This document shows positions 8,973-17,714 of a stretch of 60,452 nt of DNA, one piece after another; position 1 is the stretch's first letter; the number at the start of each line of letters is the position of its first letter. The notes beneath the pieces are model-generated. The model did not search any database. It saw nothing but the letters and a program-made list of their open reading frames with translations, and had not been told where the DNA came from. This DNA comes from Pseudomonas sp. Irchel 3E20 (lineage in GTDB: Bacteria; Pseudomonadota; Gammaproteobacteria; Pseudomonadales; Pseudomonadaceae): the NCBI RefSeq assembly GCF_900187645.1, contig NZ_FYEE01000003.1:1-60452 (forward strand), read 5' to 3'. Position numbers and translations under genes: made by a program.

Positions 8973-9752
8973 TTGCTTATCGAGTCCCGTCGCCGCGCTT
9001 ACCTAAGCGCCATGCAGGTGGTCAATTGGCTACCGCGCACCGAATTGCCCTTTGCCGCGCCGTCGCGGCCAGAGCTGCTGGCGATGCCCGAACTGCTGGG
9101 CGAAGAAGCCGCGCCCGACGTGCCGAACCTGATCGAAACCCCCACGCCCACGCCACCGAGCGAGCGCCCCCGGGTCGAAGTGCCCCGGCCTGTGCCTGCG
9201 GTGGCACGCCCGGCGAGCAAAGCGGTGGAGGAGGCCAAGCCCGCCGCCCCGGCCCGCGCACCCCAGGTGCCACCGCCGCGCTTTGCCCTGCAATTGCTGC
9301 GCGCTGGGCGTTGCCTGCTGCTGGTGGAACTGCCCACCGGCGAGCCCTTCCAGAGCCGCGACCCGGCTTACCTGCTGCTCAAAGACATGCTGCGCGCCGC
9401 CGGCCTGCCGGACAGCCCGCAGATCGTCGGCGAGCCGGTGCGCTGGCCGCTGTTGGTGCGCGGCACCATGGACCAGGGCCCGGAGGCGGCACGGGACTTC
9501 GTCCAGGGCTTCGTCGCCGCGCGCCTGGAAGAAGAGGCCTGTGCTTGCCTATGGCTGATCGGCCTGCCGGCGGTGCGTTTTGCCGGCGAGGCCGATGCGC
9601 AGTCGTACCACCGCGAACTTGAGATCGAAGGCCTGGGCGTTGCCTGGGCCTTGCCCGGCCTTGAACTGTTAATGGAAGAGCCACAGCGTAAGGCTGATGT
9701 CTGGCAAGCGATGCGCCGGCTGATGGCGCGCTGGAAACCCACCGATGAGTGA
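8973..9752 (+). CDS. Conserved hypothetical protein encoded upstream of rimI
   Basis: Proline/alanine-rich protein of 260 residues. No domain is recognised with certainty. The N-terminal segment ESRRRAYLSAMQVVNWLPR is followed by a low-complexity P/E/A-rich linker (about residues 40-105) and a folded C-terminal half (from FALQLLRAGRCLLLVELP). The linker has given some homologues a TonB-like label, but no membrane anchor is visible, so I do not adopt it. The start is uncertain: TTG at 8973 keeps the conserved-looking LIESRRRAYLSAM segment, while ATG at 9012 would give 246 residues. Its stop overlaps the rimI start by 8 bases, so the two are co-translated. Confidence 0.7.
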   Translation: MLIESRRRAYLSAMQVVNWLPRTELPFAAPSRPELLAMPELLGEEAAPDVPNLIETPTPTPPSERPRVEVPRPVPAVARPASKAVEEAKPAAPARAPQVPPPRFALQLLRAGRCLLLVELPTGEPFQSRDPAYLLLKDMLRAAGLPDSPQIVGEPVRWPLLVRGTMDQGPEAARDFVQGFVAARLEEEACACLWLIGLPAVRFAGEADAQSYHRELEIEGLGVAWALPGLELLMEEPQRKADVWQAMRRLMARWKPTDE

Positions 9753-10197
9753 CGCTGTAACCTTCCGCCCGATGACCGAGGCGGACCTGGACGCTGTACT
9801 GAAGATCGAATACGCCGCCTTCAGCCACCCCTGGACCCGGGGGATCTTCCTCGACGGCCTGGGCAAGTACCACATCTGGCTGATGTTCGAGGGCCAGCAG
9901 CAGGTCGGCCACGGGGTGGTGCAGATCATCCTCGACGAGGCGCACCTGCTCAACATCACCGTCAAACCGGAAAACCAGGGCCGTGGCCTGGGCCTGGCGC
10001 TGCTGGAACACCTGATGTCCATCGCCTACAAGGCCAAGGCGCGCGAGTGCTTCCTGGAACTGCGCGACAGCAACCGCGCGGCGTTTCGCCTCTATGAGCG
10101 CTACGGCTTCAACGAAATCGGCCGCCGCCGCGACTACTACCCGGCCGTGGGCGGGCGCGAGGATGCGGTGGTGATGGCTTGTACCTTGGTTGACTGA
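9745..10197 (+). CDS. rimI: RimI, ribosomal protein S18-alanine N-acetyltransferase
   Basis: 150-residue GNAT acetyltransferase. The acetyl-CoA pyrophosphate loop QGRGLG is at residues 78-83, and the C-terminal pattern LELRDSNRAAFRLYERYGF contains the Glu and Tyr used by RimI as base and acid. RimI acetylates the N-terminal alanine of ribosomal protein S18. It overlaps the upstream gene by 8 bases, and REP sequence follows it. Confidence 0.9.
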   Translation: MSDAVTFRPMTEADLDAVLKIEYAAFSHPWTRGIFLDGLGKYHIWLMFEGQQQVGHGVVQIILDEAHLLNITVKPENQGRGLGLALLEHLMSIAYKAKARECFLELRDSNRAAFRLYERYGFNEIGRRRDYYPAVGGREDAVVMACTLVD

Positions 10198-10257
10198 CTG
10201 AAAGTATCGCGAGCAGGGGCTTTGTGGCCGGCTCAACAACCTTCTGTGAGAGGGTTT

Positions 10258-10357
10258 GTTGTGGGAGCGGGCAAGCCTGCTCCCACAAGGGTTTTCCACA
10301 AGACTCTGCGCTTTGGTGGGTGCGGGCCGGGCAGCGCTCCGCTCGCCCGCGATGGCG
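10258..10357. repeat. REP elements
   Basis: A complete REP hairpin at 10261-10286 (GTGGGAGCGGGC / GCCTGCTCCCAC) is followed by a partial inverted unit (GCTCGCCCGCGATGGCG) near 10340. It lies between convergent genes. Confidence 0.75.
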
Positions 10358-10377
10358 TCAGCCCAGGTACCGCTTGG

Positions 10378-10782
10378 CTAGCGGTTGCCATCCACCGGTT
10401 CGCGCTCGGCCAGTTCGGCTTCGTCCCAGCCATTGCCGCCGCCGATGTCGTCTTCGTCCACTATGCTCAGGTCCCAATCGGCGGGGTTGTCTTCGCCGGC
10501 TTCCTGGGCGTCGCGGGCGCCGTCTTCGAGGATCAGGGTTTCTCTGCTGAGGTCGTCGTCGGTCAGTTCGTGGTCGGGCGTGGTAGCACCGGTCATTCCG
10601 GCTTCATGATGCCGCGGTGGTGGGGCGTCACGCTGGCGTTCGCTTTCGGGGGTGAGTTCATTGAGGTGTTCGCCGCTGTCGTCCCGGTCGAAGTCCAGTT
10701 CGTTCATCGAGCCCATGCGATCCTCGTTGTCATCGATGGGTTCGGGCTGCGGCGCGCCGTAGGGGCGTCGTGATTCGGTCAT
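10378..10782 (-). CDS. Small, highly acidic conserved hypothetical protein
   Basis: 134 residues, rich in Asp, Glu, Asn and Pro, with no hydrophobic segment, so probably a soluble and largely disordered protein. Related Pseudomonas proteins are sometimes labelled serine kinase/phosphatase or HPr-related, but I see no motif to justify that. The start ATG at 10782 has a GGGAG ribosome site about 8 bases upstream; the frame extends 13 codons further without a better start. It is divergent from the carbonic anhydrase gene. Confidence 0.7.
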   Translation of the reverse strand: MTESRRPYGAPQPEPIDDNEDRMGSMNELDFDRDDSGEHLNELTPESERQRDAPPPRHHEAGMTGATTPDHELTDDDLSRETLILEDGARDAQEAGEDNPADWDLSIVDEDDIGGGNGWDEAELAEREPVDGNR

Positions 10783-10930
10783 GGCAATTGCTCCCAGGGT
10801 GTGTACGGTGGACAGGCACACCCCCCGAAGATTCAGAGATTTTCCAGGCGTGCGACGATCTGCCTGGCCAACGTGACGCCGAACGGCGCTCGTCTGTCAA
10901 AGCTGCGCATCATTCTTGAGGCTTCACAGC

Positions 10931-11575
10931 ATGAACGAACTACAAGACCTGATTGATAACAACGAGCGCTGGGCCGACGCGATCACCCAGGAAGACCCGG
11001 ATTTCTTCGCCAAACTGGCCCGCCAGCAAACCCCCGAGTACCTGTGGATCGGCTGTTCCGACGCACGGGTGCCGGCCAACGAGATCGTCGGCATGCTGCC
11101 GGGCGATCTGTTCGTACACCGCAACGTGGCCAACGTGGTGTTGCACACCGACCTCAATTGCCTGTCGGTGATCCAGTACGCGGTGGACGTGCTCAAGGTC
11201 AAACACATCCTCGTCACCGGCCACTATGGCTGCGGCGGTGTGCGTGCCTCGATGCAGGATCGCCAATTGGGCCTGATCGACGGTTGGCTGCGTTCGATCC
11301 GCGACCTGTACTACGAACACCGCGAAGCGCTGGGCCAATTGCCCACCGAAGAAGAGCGGGTTGACCGCCTCTGCGAGTTGAACGTGATCCAGCAAGTGGC
11401 CAACGTCGGCCATACCAGCATCGTGCAGAACGCCTGGCATCGCGGCCAGAGCCTGTCGATCCATGGCTGCATCTACGGGATCAAGGACGGGCGCTGGAAA
11501 AGCCTGAACGCCACCATCAGCGGTTTCGAGCAATTGCCGCCGCAGTATCGGCTGCGTCCGGCGGGCGCACCGTAG
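10931..11575 (+). CDS. can: Beta-class carbonic anhydrase
   Basis: 214-residue beta-carbonic anhydrase interconverting CO2 and bicarbonate. The zinc ligands are clear: Cys42 with the Asp44-Arg46 dyad in CSDARVP, and His98 and Cys101 in GHYGCGG. Start at ATG 10931 (MNELQDLIDN), the usual family start; an upstream in-frame ATG at 10916 is less likely. It converges on the SET-domain gene with only 6 bases between the stops. Confidence 0.95.
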   Translation: MNELQDLIDNNERWADAITQEDPDFFAKLARQQTPEYLWIGCSDARVPANEIVGMLPGDLFVHRNVANVVLHTDLNCLSVIQYAVDVLKVKHILVTGHYGCGGVRASMQDRQLGLIDGWLRSIRDLYYEHREALGQLPTEEERVDRLCELNVIQQVANVGHTSIVQNAWHRGQSLSIHGCIYGIKDGRWKSLNATISGFEQLPPQYRLRPAGAP

Positions 11576-11581
11576 GGAGCG

Positions 11582-12097
11582 TCAACAACGGCTCTGCCGG
11601 TACCAGTGTTGTAGGAAGAGTTGCCCCTGGGCGTTGGGGGCCTCTTCGTAACCGGTGATCCAGCCACGGCACTGGGGCGAGCCGCATTGGCAGGCGAACT
11701 GGGCCGGCAATTGCTCCTCGGTGCTGGCCAGGTCCATATACAGCAGGTCGCCCCGGGCGATGTCCTTGAGCGACCACATCCACAGCTCGCTCATGTCCAA
11801 AAACACATTGGGGTCGCAGGAGTGCGCCAGTAACCCGGTGAACCACGGGTCGTGCAGGTGCACGCCGTGCATCATCTGCCGGGTCCAGGGGCCGCGGGCC
11901 GGCACCATTACCCCGGAAAACCGGCACACGCGGCAGATATGCCGAACTGTTTGCAGGCTGCTGAGCCCCGAAATCTGCCCGCCCGTGGGCGTGCTGACGG
12001 CGAAGTCTTGCCTGGAGGGATAGCCATCGCTGACCTGCAGTTCGTCAAAAGGATAGAGGCAGTCGCGGGTGCTTTTGCCGAGCTTGTCCATTTTCAT
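11582..12097 (-). CDS. SET-domain protein (putative protein-lysine N-methyltransferase)
   Basis: 171 residues. The SET signature HSCDPN (92-97) is intact and is followed by a segment matching the usual DI-x-GEELTYDY block (KDIARGDLLYMDL) and then a post-SET-like cysteine cluster CQCGSPQC (Cys136, Cys138, Cys143) ending in RGWI. The N-terminal SAM-binding block (GxG) of classical SET domains is not obvious, so activity is uncertain. AAGGA lies 6 bases before the ATG at 12097. Bacterial SET proteins are rare compared with eukaryotic ones and their substrates are mostly unknown. An inverted repeat resembling either a LexA box or a hairpin lies about 105 bases upstream. Confidence 0.75.
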   Translation of the reverse strand: MKMDKLGKSTRDCLYPFDELQVSDGYPSRQDFAVSTPTGGQISGLSSLQTVRHICRVCRFSGVMVPARGPWTRQMMHGVHLHDPWFTGLLAHSCDPNVFLDMSELWMWSLKDIARGDLLYMDLASTEEQLPAQFACQCGSPQCRGWITGYEEAPNAQGQLFLQHWYRQSRC

Positions 12098-12201
12098 AAC
12101 GGTCCTTGTTCCGGCACGGGTGCATCAATGCCATCCAGAGCGCTCCAGCCCTGGTGCAGCAGTCGGTGCTGGCCAAGCCTCGCGCAAAAAAGCACCAGGG
12201 T

Positions 12202-12223
12202 CTACTGTCATTTCTGACAGTAG
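12202..12223. promoter_or_regulatory. Inverted repeat: LexA-like box or hairpin
   Basis: A perfect 9-base inverted repeat with a 4-base spacer. Read as an operator it is TACTGT-N8-ACAGTA, matching the outer twelve positions of the E. coli LexA consensus, although the centre is not alternating AT. Read as RNA on the minus strand it is a 9-bp stem with a GAAA tetraloop, with a T6 run about ten bases further on. It lies in the gap before the SET-domain gene. Confidence 0.45.
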
Positions 12224-12238
12224 ATATCCGCTAGTTAT

Positions 12239-12260
12239 CGCGTCAGCCATGGCTGACGCG
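12239..12260. terminator. Perfect 22-base palindrome after the 12269 gene
   Basis: CGCGTCAGCCA is followed directly by its own complement. It lies 8 bases beyond the stop of the minus-strand gene at 12269. It could be a transcription terminator stem without a T-run or a protein-binding site. Confidence 0.4.
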
Positions 12261-12268
12261 AGGTGTTA

Positions 12269-13438
12269 TCACAAGGCCGGGGTGACGGCTGCATCGGTGG
12301 CGGGAGCCTGGAGTTGCTGGAGTTGTACGCTGACGGCCGGGGTCGCGCACTGGGTTTGGGCGTCGGCCGGCGACAGCTTGCGGATCGAGGTATAGAACAG
12401 TTCGCAGGTCTGGGTTTTCTGGCTGTCCTGCCAGGTTTGGGTGCAGCGTTGCAGTTGCGCGGCGGGGTCGGCGCCGGGCTGGGAGCCCATCGCAGCCTGC
12501 CAGCACGCGGCACTGAGGTCCTGGCCCATGGTTTTCAGGCCCACGGCGTCGGCGCGGGCCTGGTCGCCGTCATAGTTCTCGGGGTCGGCGGCATACCAGA
12601 TATAGCTGGGGTGATTGGCCCCCAGCACCGGCACCTTCACCGCGGCCACCGGGTTGATCTGCGCCAGGCCCAGCACGGTCACCGTGACCCCGTATTGCTG
12701 TTTGAGCCAATTGCGCACCGGCGCGCCAAAAGCCACCATCGGCAGGCCCGTATCCCCCTCGCCACGGCTGAGTTCGCGCACCATCGTGGCCTGATAGTCC
12801 TTGAAATAGTCGTAAATGCCCTCTAGATCCTTGCCTGCACTGGAGGGTGCGGCCACCGGGGCGATATCGACAATGGTCTGGAACGCGGGTGTTTGCTCGG
12901 CCGGGATGCCATTGGCGGTGAGCAGCGTGGCCCAGCGGTCGGTGGTGGCCGAGTCGAGATAGTCCTGGGCGCGGGTCAGGGAGTAATCGGGTGGGAAGTG
13001 CAGCAGTTCGACGCTTTTGCGTTTTTCCAGGGCCATGCCCAGGGGCAGGAAGAAATACCAGTCATAGGCCCACTTGCCCTCGGCATTCAGGCGCCGCGCC
13101 CCTTCGTAGGCCAGGTCGCCGGCCTTCAGCAGGGCCGCCAAGGGCTTGCCGTAGCTGGCGGGCACCCCGGTGATGCTGGCGTAGAGCTGCTGGTTGTCGG
13201 CGGTGACGCGCACTGTCGCCGTGTCGTAGCCGTCGCGTTTCACGCTTTGCTTGAGGTAATGCTCCACCGTTTGCGCGAGGGTCCAGTCGCGGTAGCAGAT
13301 CACCGCGCAATTGTTCGGGTAGGCGAAGAGGCGGGTGACCCGCTCGGTACTGCCGAGCGCCAGTTCGGCGTCGGCCAAGGCATGGCTGCTCAAGCCCAGG
13401 GTGGCGAGGGTCAACGTCAGGGCGGCGAGTTTGTGCAT
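12269..13438 (-). CDS. Secreted protein of unknown function
   Basis: 389 residues with a cleavable signal peptide (MHKLAALTLTLATLGLSSHALA). The mature part has several cysteines (for example NNCAVICYRDW, SAACW and QRCTQTW) that could form disulfides in the periplasm. I do not recognise a family. The start is the ATG at 13438 with AAGGAG eight bases upstream; the frame runs 30 codons further without support. It is divergent from the helix-hairpin-helix gene. Confidence 0.75.
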   Translation of the reverse strand: MHKLAALTLTLATLGLSSHALADAELALGSTERVTRLFAYPNNCAVICYRDWTLAQTVEHYLKQSVKRDGYDTATVRVTADNQQLYASITGVPASYGKPLAALLKAGDLAYEGARRLNAEGKWAYDWYFFLPLGMALEKRKSVELLHFPPDYSLTRAQDYLDSATTDRWATLLTANGIPAEQTPAFQTIVDIAPVAAPSSAGKDLEGIYDYFKDYQATMVRELSRGEGDTGLPMVAFGAPVRNWLKQQYGVTVTVLGLAQINPVAAVKVPVLGANHPSYIWYAADPENYDGDQARADAVGLKTMGQDLSAACWQAAMGSQPGADPAAQLQRCTQTWQDSQKTQTCELFYTSIRKLSPADAQTQCATPAVSVQLQQLQAPATDAAVTPAL

Positions 13439-13577
13439 GGGGGACTCCTTGTCGACATTTTGAGTGAGGGGCGGGTGTTGCGCGTGAAGAATAGGCGGGC
13501 GCTGCACGACCGGGGGCAAGATGGCCACAAATCATGGCAATATGCCGTCCGCTCATCATCGATCAAAGGACTGAACC

Positions 13578-13811
13578 ATGGCTTTTACCGATCAAGAACG
13601 CCTTGCCCTGCTGGCCGTCAAAGGCGTTGGCCCGACGGTGGTCAGCCGTTTGGAGCAAATGGGCTTTGCCTCGTTGGGCCAGTTGGCCGAGGCCGATGCC
13701 CTGGAGATTGTCACCAATGCTTCGGCCCTGGTGGGGTCGACGTGCTGGAAGAACAGCCCCCAGGCGCGGGCGGCGATTCAAGCGGCCATTGCCATGGCCA
13801 AGGCGCGTTGA
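13578..13811 (+). CDS. Small helix-hairpin-helix protein
   Basis: 77 residues. LLAVKGVGPTVVSRLEQMGF carries the hairpin signature G(V)GP followed by a second helix, as in non-sequence-specific DNA-binding HhH modules. AGGA precedes the ATG by 8 bases. The MocR-type regulator begins only 4 bases after its stop, so they probably form one transcript. A role in DNA repair or DNA binding is an inference from the fold alone. Confidence 0.75.
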   Translation: MAFTDQERLALLAVKGVGPTVVSRLEQMGFASLGQLAEADALEIVTNASALVGSTCWKNSPQARAAIQAAIAMAKAR

Positions 13812-13815
13812 GCCG

Positions 13816-15204
13816 TTGAAGGGCGGCGCGGGGTTTGCGTATCAAGCGGTCTATCGCTACGTCTTGGAGCTGATCGCCAGCCACCGCCATGAGCAGCGCC
13901 TGCCCTCGCTGCGGCAACTGGCCCAGCGCCTCGGGGTGTCGGTGTCCACCACCAAATACGCCTACGCCTTGCTGGAAGACGAGGGCCGTATCCTGTCGCG
14001 GCCGCGCCTGGGTTACTTCAGCCGGCCAGCGCCACTGCCGGCCACCGGCGCCGCGCCCGCCAGCCTGCTCGACCGGGTCTACGCCAGCGCCCGGCAACCG
14101 GGCATGTTGGCGCTGTCCAGCGACAGCCCGGCGATGCTGCTGTCCCTGGAAAACCCGCTGCTGATGACCGAGCGCGAACTCACCCGCCAGTACCCGCGCC
14201 CGCCAGCGCCGCTGTACCAACCGTTTGGCGAGGCGCAGTTGCGCGCCGTAGTGGCTGCGCAGTACACCCGTTCGCCCGACCAGGCCTGGCAAACCGAGCA
14301 GGTGTATGTGGGCGCCGACCTGCACAGCGTCTTGCAGATTGCCCTGGCGGCGCTGGCGGCCAAGGGCCGCGTGGCGTTGGTGGAGTCGCCCTGTTCTTGG
14401 GCCGTGCTGCGCCAATTGCACAGCGCCGGGGTGGAGGTGGTCGAACTGCCGTTGGGCGACGATGGCCGGGTGGACCTGATGCAGGTCGAGCACCTGCTGC
14501 AACGCCGGTCCGTGGCCCTGGCGGTGTTTTCGTCCACCTTCGCCAGCCCCCACGCCAGCCTCATGCCCGCCGCCGACAAGCAGCAACTGTGCGCCTGGCT
14601 GAGCGCGCGGGGCATTTGGTTGCTGGAGAACGACAGCTACGGCCAGTTGTACTTCGGGCCACAACCGGCGCGGTTTCGCGACTTCGCCGACCCTGAGCGG
14701 TTGATGGTGTTTTCGGCCTTGGACAAAACCATCGGCGCCGAAGCCCCGTTCGGCTACCTGCTCAGCCGCCAACTCGCCCCCGCGTTGCAGCGCGAATGTC
14801 TGGCGCGGGCCTTTCGCCTGTCACCGATGCGCCAGAAAGCCATCGCCCGGCTCCTCGGCTCGCGGCGCATGGGCGCCCACCTCGCGGCACTGCGCGGGCA
14901 ATTGCAGGGGCGGGCGGCACACCTGGCCCAGATGCTCAGCCAACACACCGGCGAACGCCTGCACTGGCTCGCCCCGGCCGGTGGTGCGACGCTTTGGGCT
15001 CGGGCGCGGCGCCCGGTGGACATGGCCCGGGTGTTCGAGCGCCTGTTGGCGCAGCGCATCGTCATTGCGCCGGGGGCAGTGTTCAGCCAGGCCGGGCATT
15101 GGCGCCATCACCTGCGCCTGAGTTTCACCCTGGACTGGCAGCAAGACATCGCCACGGCCCTGCAACACCTGGCCCACGCCCTGGATCAAGAAGCGCTCAA
15201 CTGA
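13816..15204 (+). CDS. MocR-family regulator (GntR HTH fused to aminotransferase-like domain)
   Basis: 463 residues if started at the TTG at 13816. An N-terminal winged helix ([29 protein letters not shown], about residues 28-56) is followed by a fold-type-I aminotransferase-like domain, with the likely PLP lysine in [13 protein letters not shown] and the Asp/Tyr motif [10 protein letters not shown]. MocR proteins sense PLP or amino-acid-like ligands. The upstream open frame overlaps the helix-hairpin-helix gene and is a shadow, hence the late start. The 3' end overlaps the convergent panB-like gene by 8 bases. The target is unknown; neighbours are the obvious candidates. Confidence 0.78.
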   Translation: MKGGAGFAYQAVYRYVLELIASHRHEQRLPSLRQLAQRLGVSVSTTKYAYALLEDEGRILSRPRLGYFSRPAPLPATGAAPASLLDRVYASARQPGMLALSSDSPAMLLSLENPLLMTERELTRQYPRPPAPLYQPFGEAQLRAVVAAQYTRSPDQAWQTEQVYVGADLHSVLQIALAALAAKGRVALVESPCSWAVLRQLHSAGVEVVELPLGDDGRVDLMQVEHLLQRRSVALAVFSSTFASPHASLMPAADKQQLCAWLSARGIWLLENDSYGQLYFGPQPARFRDFADPERLMVFSALDKTIGAEAPFGYLLSRQLAPALQRECLARAFRLSPMRQKAIARLLGSRRMGAHLAALRGQLQGRAAHLAQMLSQHTGERLHWLAPAGGATLWARARRPVDMARVFERLLAQRIVIAPGAVFSQAGHWRHHLRLSFTLDWQQDIATALQHLAHALDQEALN

Positions 15205-16015
15205 CCCCGTAGCAATGGCGCGGCTCGGGGAATTGGCCGCTGCGCACCTCATGGGCGAACGCTTCGCAGGCCTGGCTTATCAGCGCGCCGACGTCGGCGT
15301 ATTGCTTGACGAACCGCGGCACCCGCGAGCCGCCCAGGCCCAGCAGGTCTTCGGTGACCAGCACCTGGCCGTCGCAGGCCGGGGAGGCGCCGATGCCAAT
15401 CGTCGGCATCGGCGAAAACCCGCTGATGCGCCGCGCCACGCCTTCGGCCACTCCCTCCAGCAACAGGCTGAACGCCCCGGCGTCGAGGTGGGCGCGGGCG
15501 TCCTGCTCGATCAGGCTGGCGCCGCTGTCGCTCAGGCCTTGGGCCTTGAACCCGCCCATGGCGTTGACGTACTGGGGCATCAGGCCGATATGGGCCATCA
15601 CCGGAATGCCGCGCTGCACCAAAAACTCCACCGTACCGGCCAGGGCCTGGCCGCCTTCGAGCTTGAGCGCGTCGCACCCGGTGCGGGCCAGCACCTGGGC
15701 GCAGTTGCGGTAGGCCTGTTGCGGCGATTCCTGGTAACTGCCGAACGGCATGTCGGCGATCACGCAGGCCTGGCGGGTGCTGGCGACCACCGCGCGGGTG
15801 TGGCCGATGATTTCTTCCAGGCTCATGTCCAGGGTGCTGGCGCGGCCGTAGCCGACCATGGCGGTGGAATCGCCGATGAGGATGAAGTCGACGAAGGGGT
15901 CGAGTAAACGGGCAAATGCACTGCTGTAGGCGGTCAGCGAGACGATTTTCTGCTGGCCTTTCATGGCCACCAACTGCGGCACGGTCAGGCGGGTGGTGCG
16001 TGAATGAGTGCTCAT
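15197..16015 (-). CDS. panB: PanB paralogue, 3-methyl-2-oxobutanoate hydroxymethyltransferase
   Basis: 272-residue TIM-barrel enzyme of the PanB family, which makes ketopantoate for pantothenate and CoA. Metal ligands Asp49 (GDS), Asp88 (ADMPF) and Glu120 (KLEGG) and the general base Glu187 are present. The usual LTAYD motif reads LTAYS, so one normally conserved Asp is replaced. No panC follows, unlike the usual panBC operon, so this is probably a second copy and may have a shifted substrate. It is divergent from an MHS-type transporter. Confidence 0.85.
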   Translation of the reverse strand: MSTHSRTTRLTVPQLVAMKGQQKIVSLTAYSSAFARLLDPFVDFILIGDSTAMVGYGRASTLDMSLEEIIGHTRAVVASTRQACVIADMPFGSYQESPQQAYRNCAQVLARTGCDALKLEGGQALAGTVEFLVQRGIPVMAHIGLMPQYVNAMGGFKAQGLSDSGASLIEQDARAHLDAGAFSLLLEGVAEGVARRISGFSPMPTIGIGASPACDGQVLVTEDLLGLGGSRVPRFVKQYADVGALISQACEAFAHEVRSGQFPEPRHCYGVS

Positions 16016-16185
16016 GGCGGCTCTCCTGCGGGGTGGGAAAGCGCCCGATTATTGGCCGCCGGCGGCGCGATTCAATGCACAGCCTGGGGCTAAAAACCGA
16101 CCCAGCGCTGTGTTTGGGTTGTTTCGGCGGTTTTTTGCGTAGACCATTGGCGCCATCGTTTTGCCCCACTTGCGAGTGTATTTGC

Positions 16186-17499
16186 ATGACCGCCACCCCT
16201 GACCCGCGCCCGGCACCGTTTTCCCGGTCCGACTACAAGACCCTGGGCTTGGCCGCCCTGGGCGGCGCGTTGGAAATCTACGATTTCATCATCTTCGTCT
16301 TTTTCGCCCTGACCCTGAGCCAGTTGTTCTTCCCCCCGGAAATGCCCGAATGGCTGCGCCTGCTGCAAAGTTTCGGGATTTTCGTCACCGGTTACCTGGC
16401 GCGGCCCCTGGGCGGCATCCTGATGGCGCACTTTGCCGACCGCTTGGGGCGCAAGAAGGTATTCAGCCTGAGCATCCTGATGATGGCGCTGCCGTGCCTG
16501 CTGATCGGCATCATGCCCACCTACGCGCAGATCGGTTACCTCGCACCGCTGCTGTTGCTGGCGCTGCGCATCCTGCAAGGGGCGGCGGTGGGCGGCGAGG
16601 TGCCCAGCGCCTGGGTGTTCGTCGCCGAGCATGCGCCCCGGGGCCATCGCGGCTATGCCCTGGGCTTCCTACAGGCCGGGCTGACTTTCGGCTACCTGAT
16701 AGGCGCCCTCACGGCCACGGCCCTGGCCCAACTGTTCAGCCCGGCGGAAATCCTCGACTACGCCTGGCGCTACCCCTTCCTGCTGGGCGGTGTGTTCGGC
16801 GTGATTGGCGTGTGGCTGCGCCGCTGGCTGAGTGAAACCCCGGTGTTCATGGCCATGCAGGAACGCCGCGAAGCCGACCTCGAACTGCCCCTGCGCACCG
16901 TGCTGCGCGAGCATCGCCTGGCCATCCTGCCGGCGATGATCCTCACCTGCGTGCTGACGTCGGCGGTGGTGGTGTTCGTGGTCATTACCCCGACCATGAT
17001 GCAAAAAACCTTTGCCATGAGCGCCAGCCACACCTTTGCCCTCAGCGCTTTGGGCATCGTCTTCCTGAACATCGGCTGCGTGCTGGCGGGGCTGATCGTC
17101 GACCGCATCGGCGCCTGGCGCACGGTGATGCTCTACAGCCTGCTGCTGCCGCTGGGGATTGGTGTGCTCTACAGCAGCCTGATTGCGGGCAGCCCGTGGG
17201 TGGGCCTGGCCTACGCCATCGCAGGCCTGGGCTGCGGCGTAGTGGGGGCGGTGCCGTCGGTGATGGTCAGCCTGTTCCCGGCGCGCATCCGGGTGTCGGG
17301 CATTTCCTTCACCTACAACATCGCCTATGCCTTGTGGGCGAGTACCACGCCGCTGTTGCTGATCGGCCTGATGCCCTGGAGCCCGTGGGTGTGCGTGATC
17401 TATAGCGCCGTGATGGGGGCGGTGGGTATCGCCAGCGCCCTGTACTTCGGCACCCGCCTGCCCGGCGCCAGCCAGGAGCCGGTGCCTTCGGGCTGCTGA
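16186..17499 (+). CDS. MFS transporter, metabolite:H+ symporter (MHS) type
   Basis: 437 residues with about 12 membrane helices. The loop 2-3 motif DRLGRKK and the N-terminal segment GGALEIYDFIIF are typical of the ProP/KgtP/ShiA MHS group, which imports organic acids or osmolytes by proton symport. The start is taken at ATG 16186, giving a short cytoplasmic N-terminus; the frame is open much further upstream over the divergent panB paralogue. Location suggests a substrate linked to that enzyme, but the sequence does not define it. Confidence 0.83.
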   Translation: MTATPDPRPAPFSRSDYKTLGLAALGGALEIYDFIIFVFFALTLSQLFFPPEMPEWLRLLQSFGIFVTGYLARPLGGILMAHFADRLGRKKVFSLSILMMALPCLLIGIMPTYAQIGYLAPLLLLALRILQGAAVGGEVPSAWVFVAEHAPRGHRGYALGFLQAGLTFGYLIGALTATALAQLFSPAEILDYAWRYPFLLGGVFGVIGVWLRRWLSETPVFMAMQERREADLELPLRTVLREHRLAILPAMILTCVLTSAVVVFVVITPTMMQKTFAMSASHTFALSALGIVFLNIGCVLAGLIVDRIGAWRTVMLYSLLLPLGIGVLYSSLIAGSPWVGLAYAIAGLGCGVVGAVPSVMVSLFPARIRVSGISFTYNIAYALWASTTPLLLIGLMPWSPWVCVIYSAVMGAVGIASALYFGTRLPGASQEPVPSGC

Positions 17500-17662
17500 A
17501 ACGTGCGAGCCCGGTAGCACGGCCCGTGGGTGTTTTTGTGGGCGCAGGCTTGAAATCGCCATGGCAGGCGGAGCCAGCCCCCACAGGGCGGTGATAACCA
17601 CGCCCGTGTGGTAGCCATGCGCCTAGAAGTTTGGCTTTTGATCTTGATTCACCCACCCACAA

Positions 17663-17697
17663 AAAAGCCCCGACACTCAGCGAGTGCCGGGGCTTTT
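17663..17697. terminator. Bidirectional intrinsic terminator
   Basis: AAAAGCCCCG and CACTC pair with GAGTG and CGGGGCTTTT around a 3-base loop. It serves the transporter (+) and aroP (-), which converge here. Confidence 0.9.
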
Positions 17698-17714
17698 GAT
17701 GTTGCGCTCAGGCG

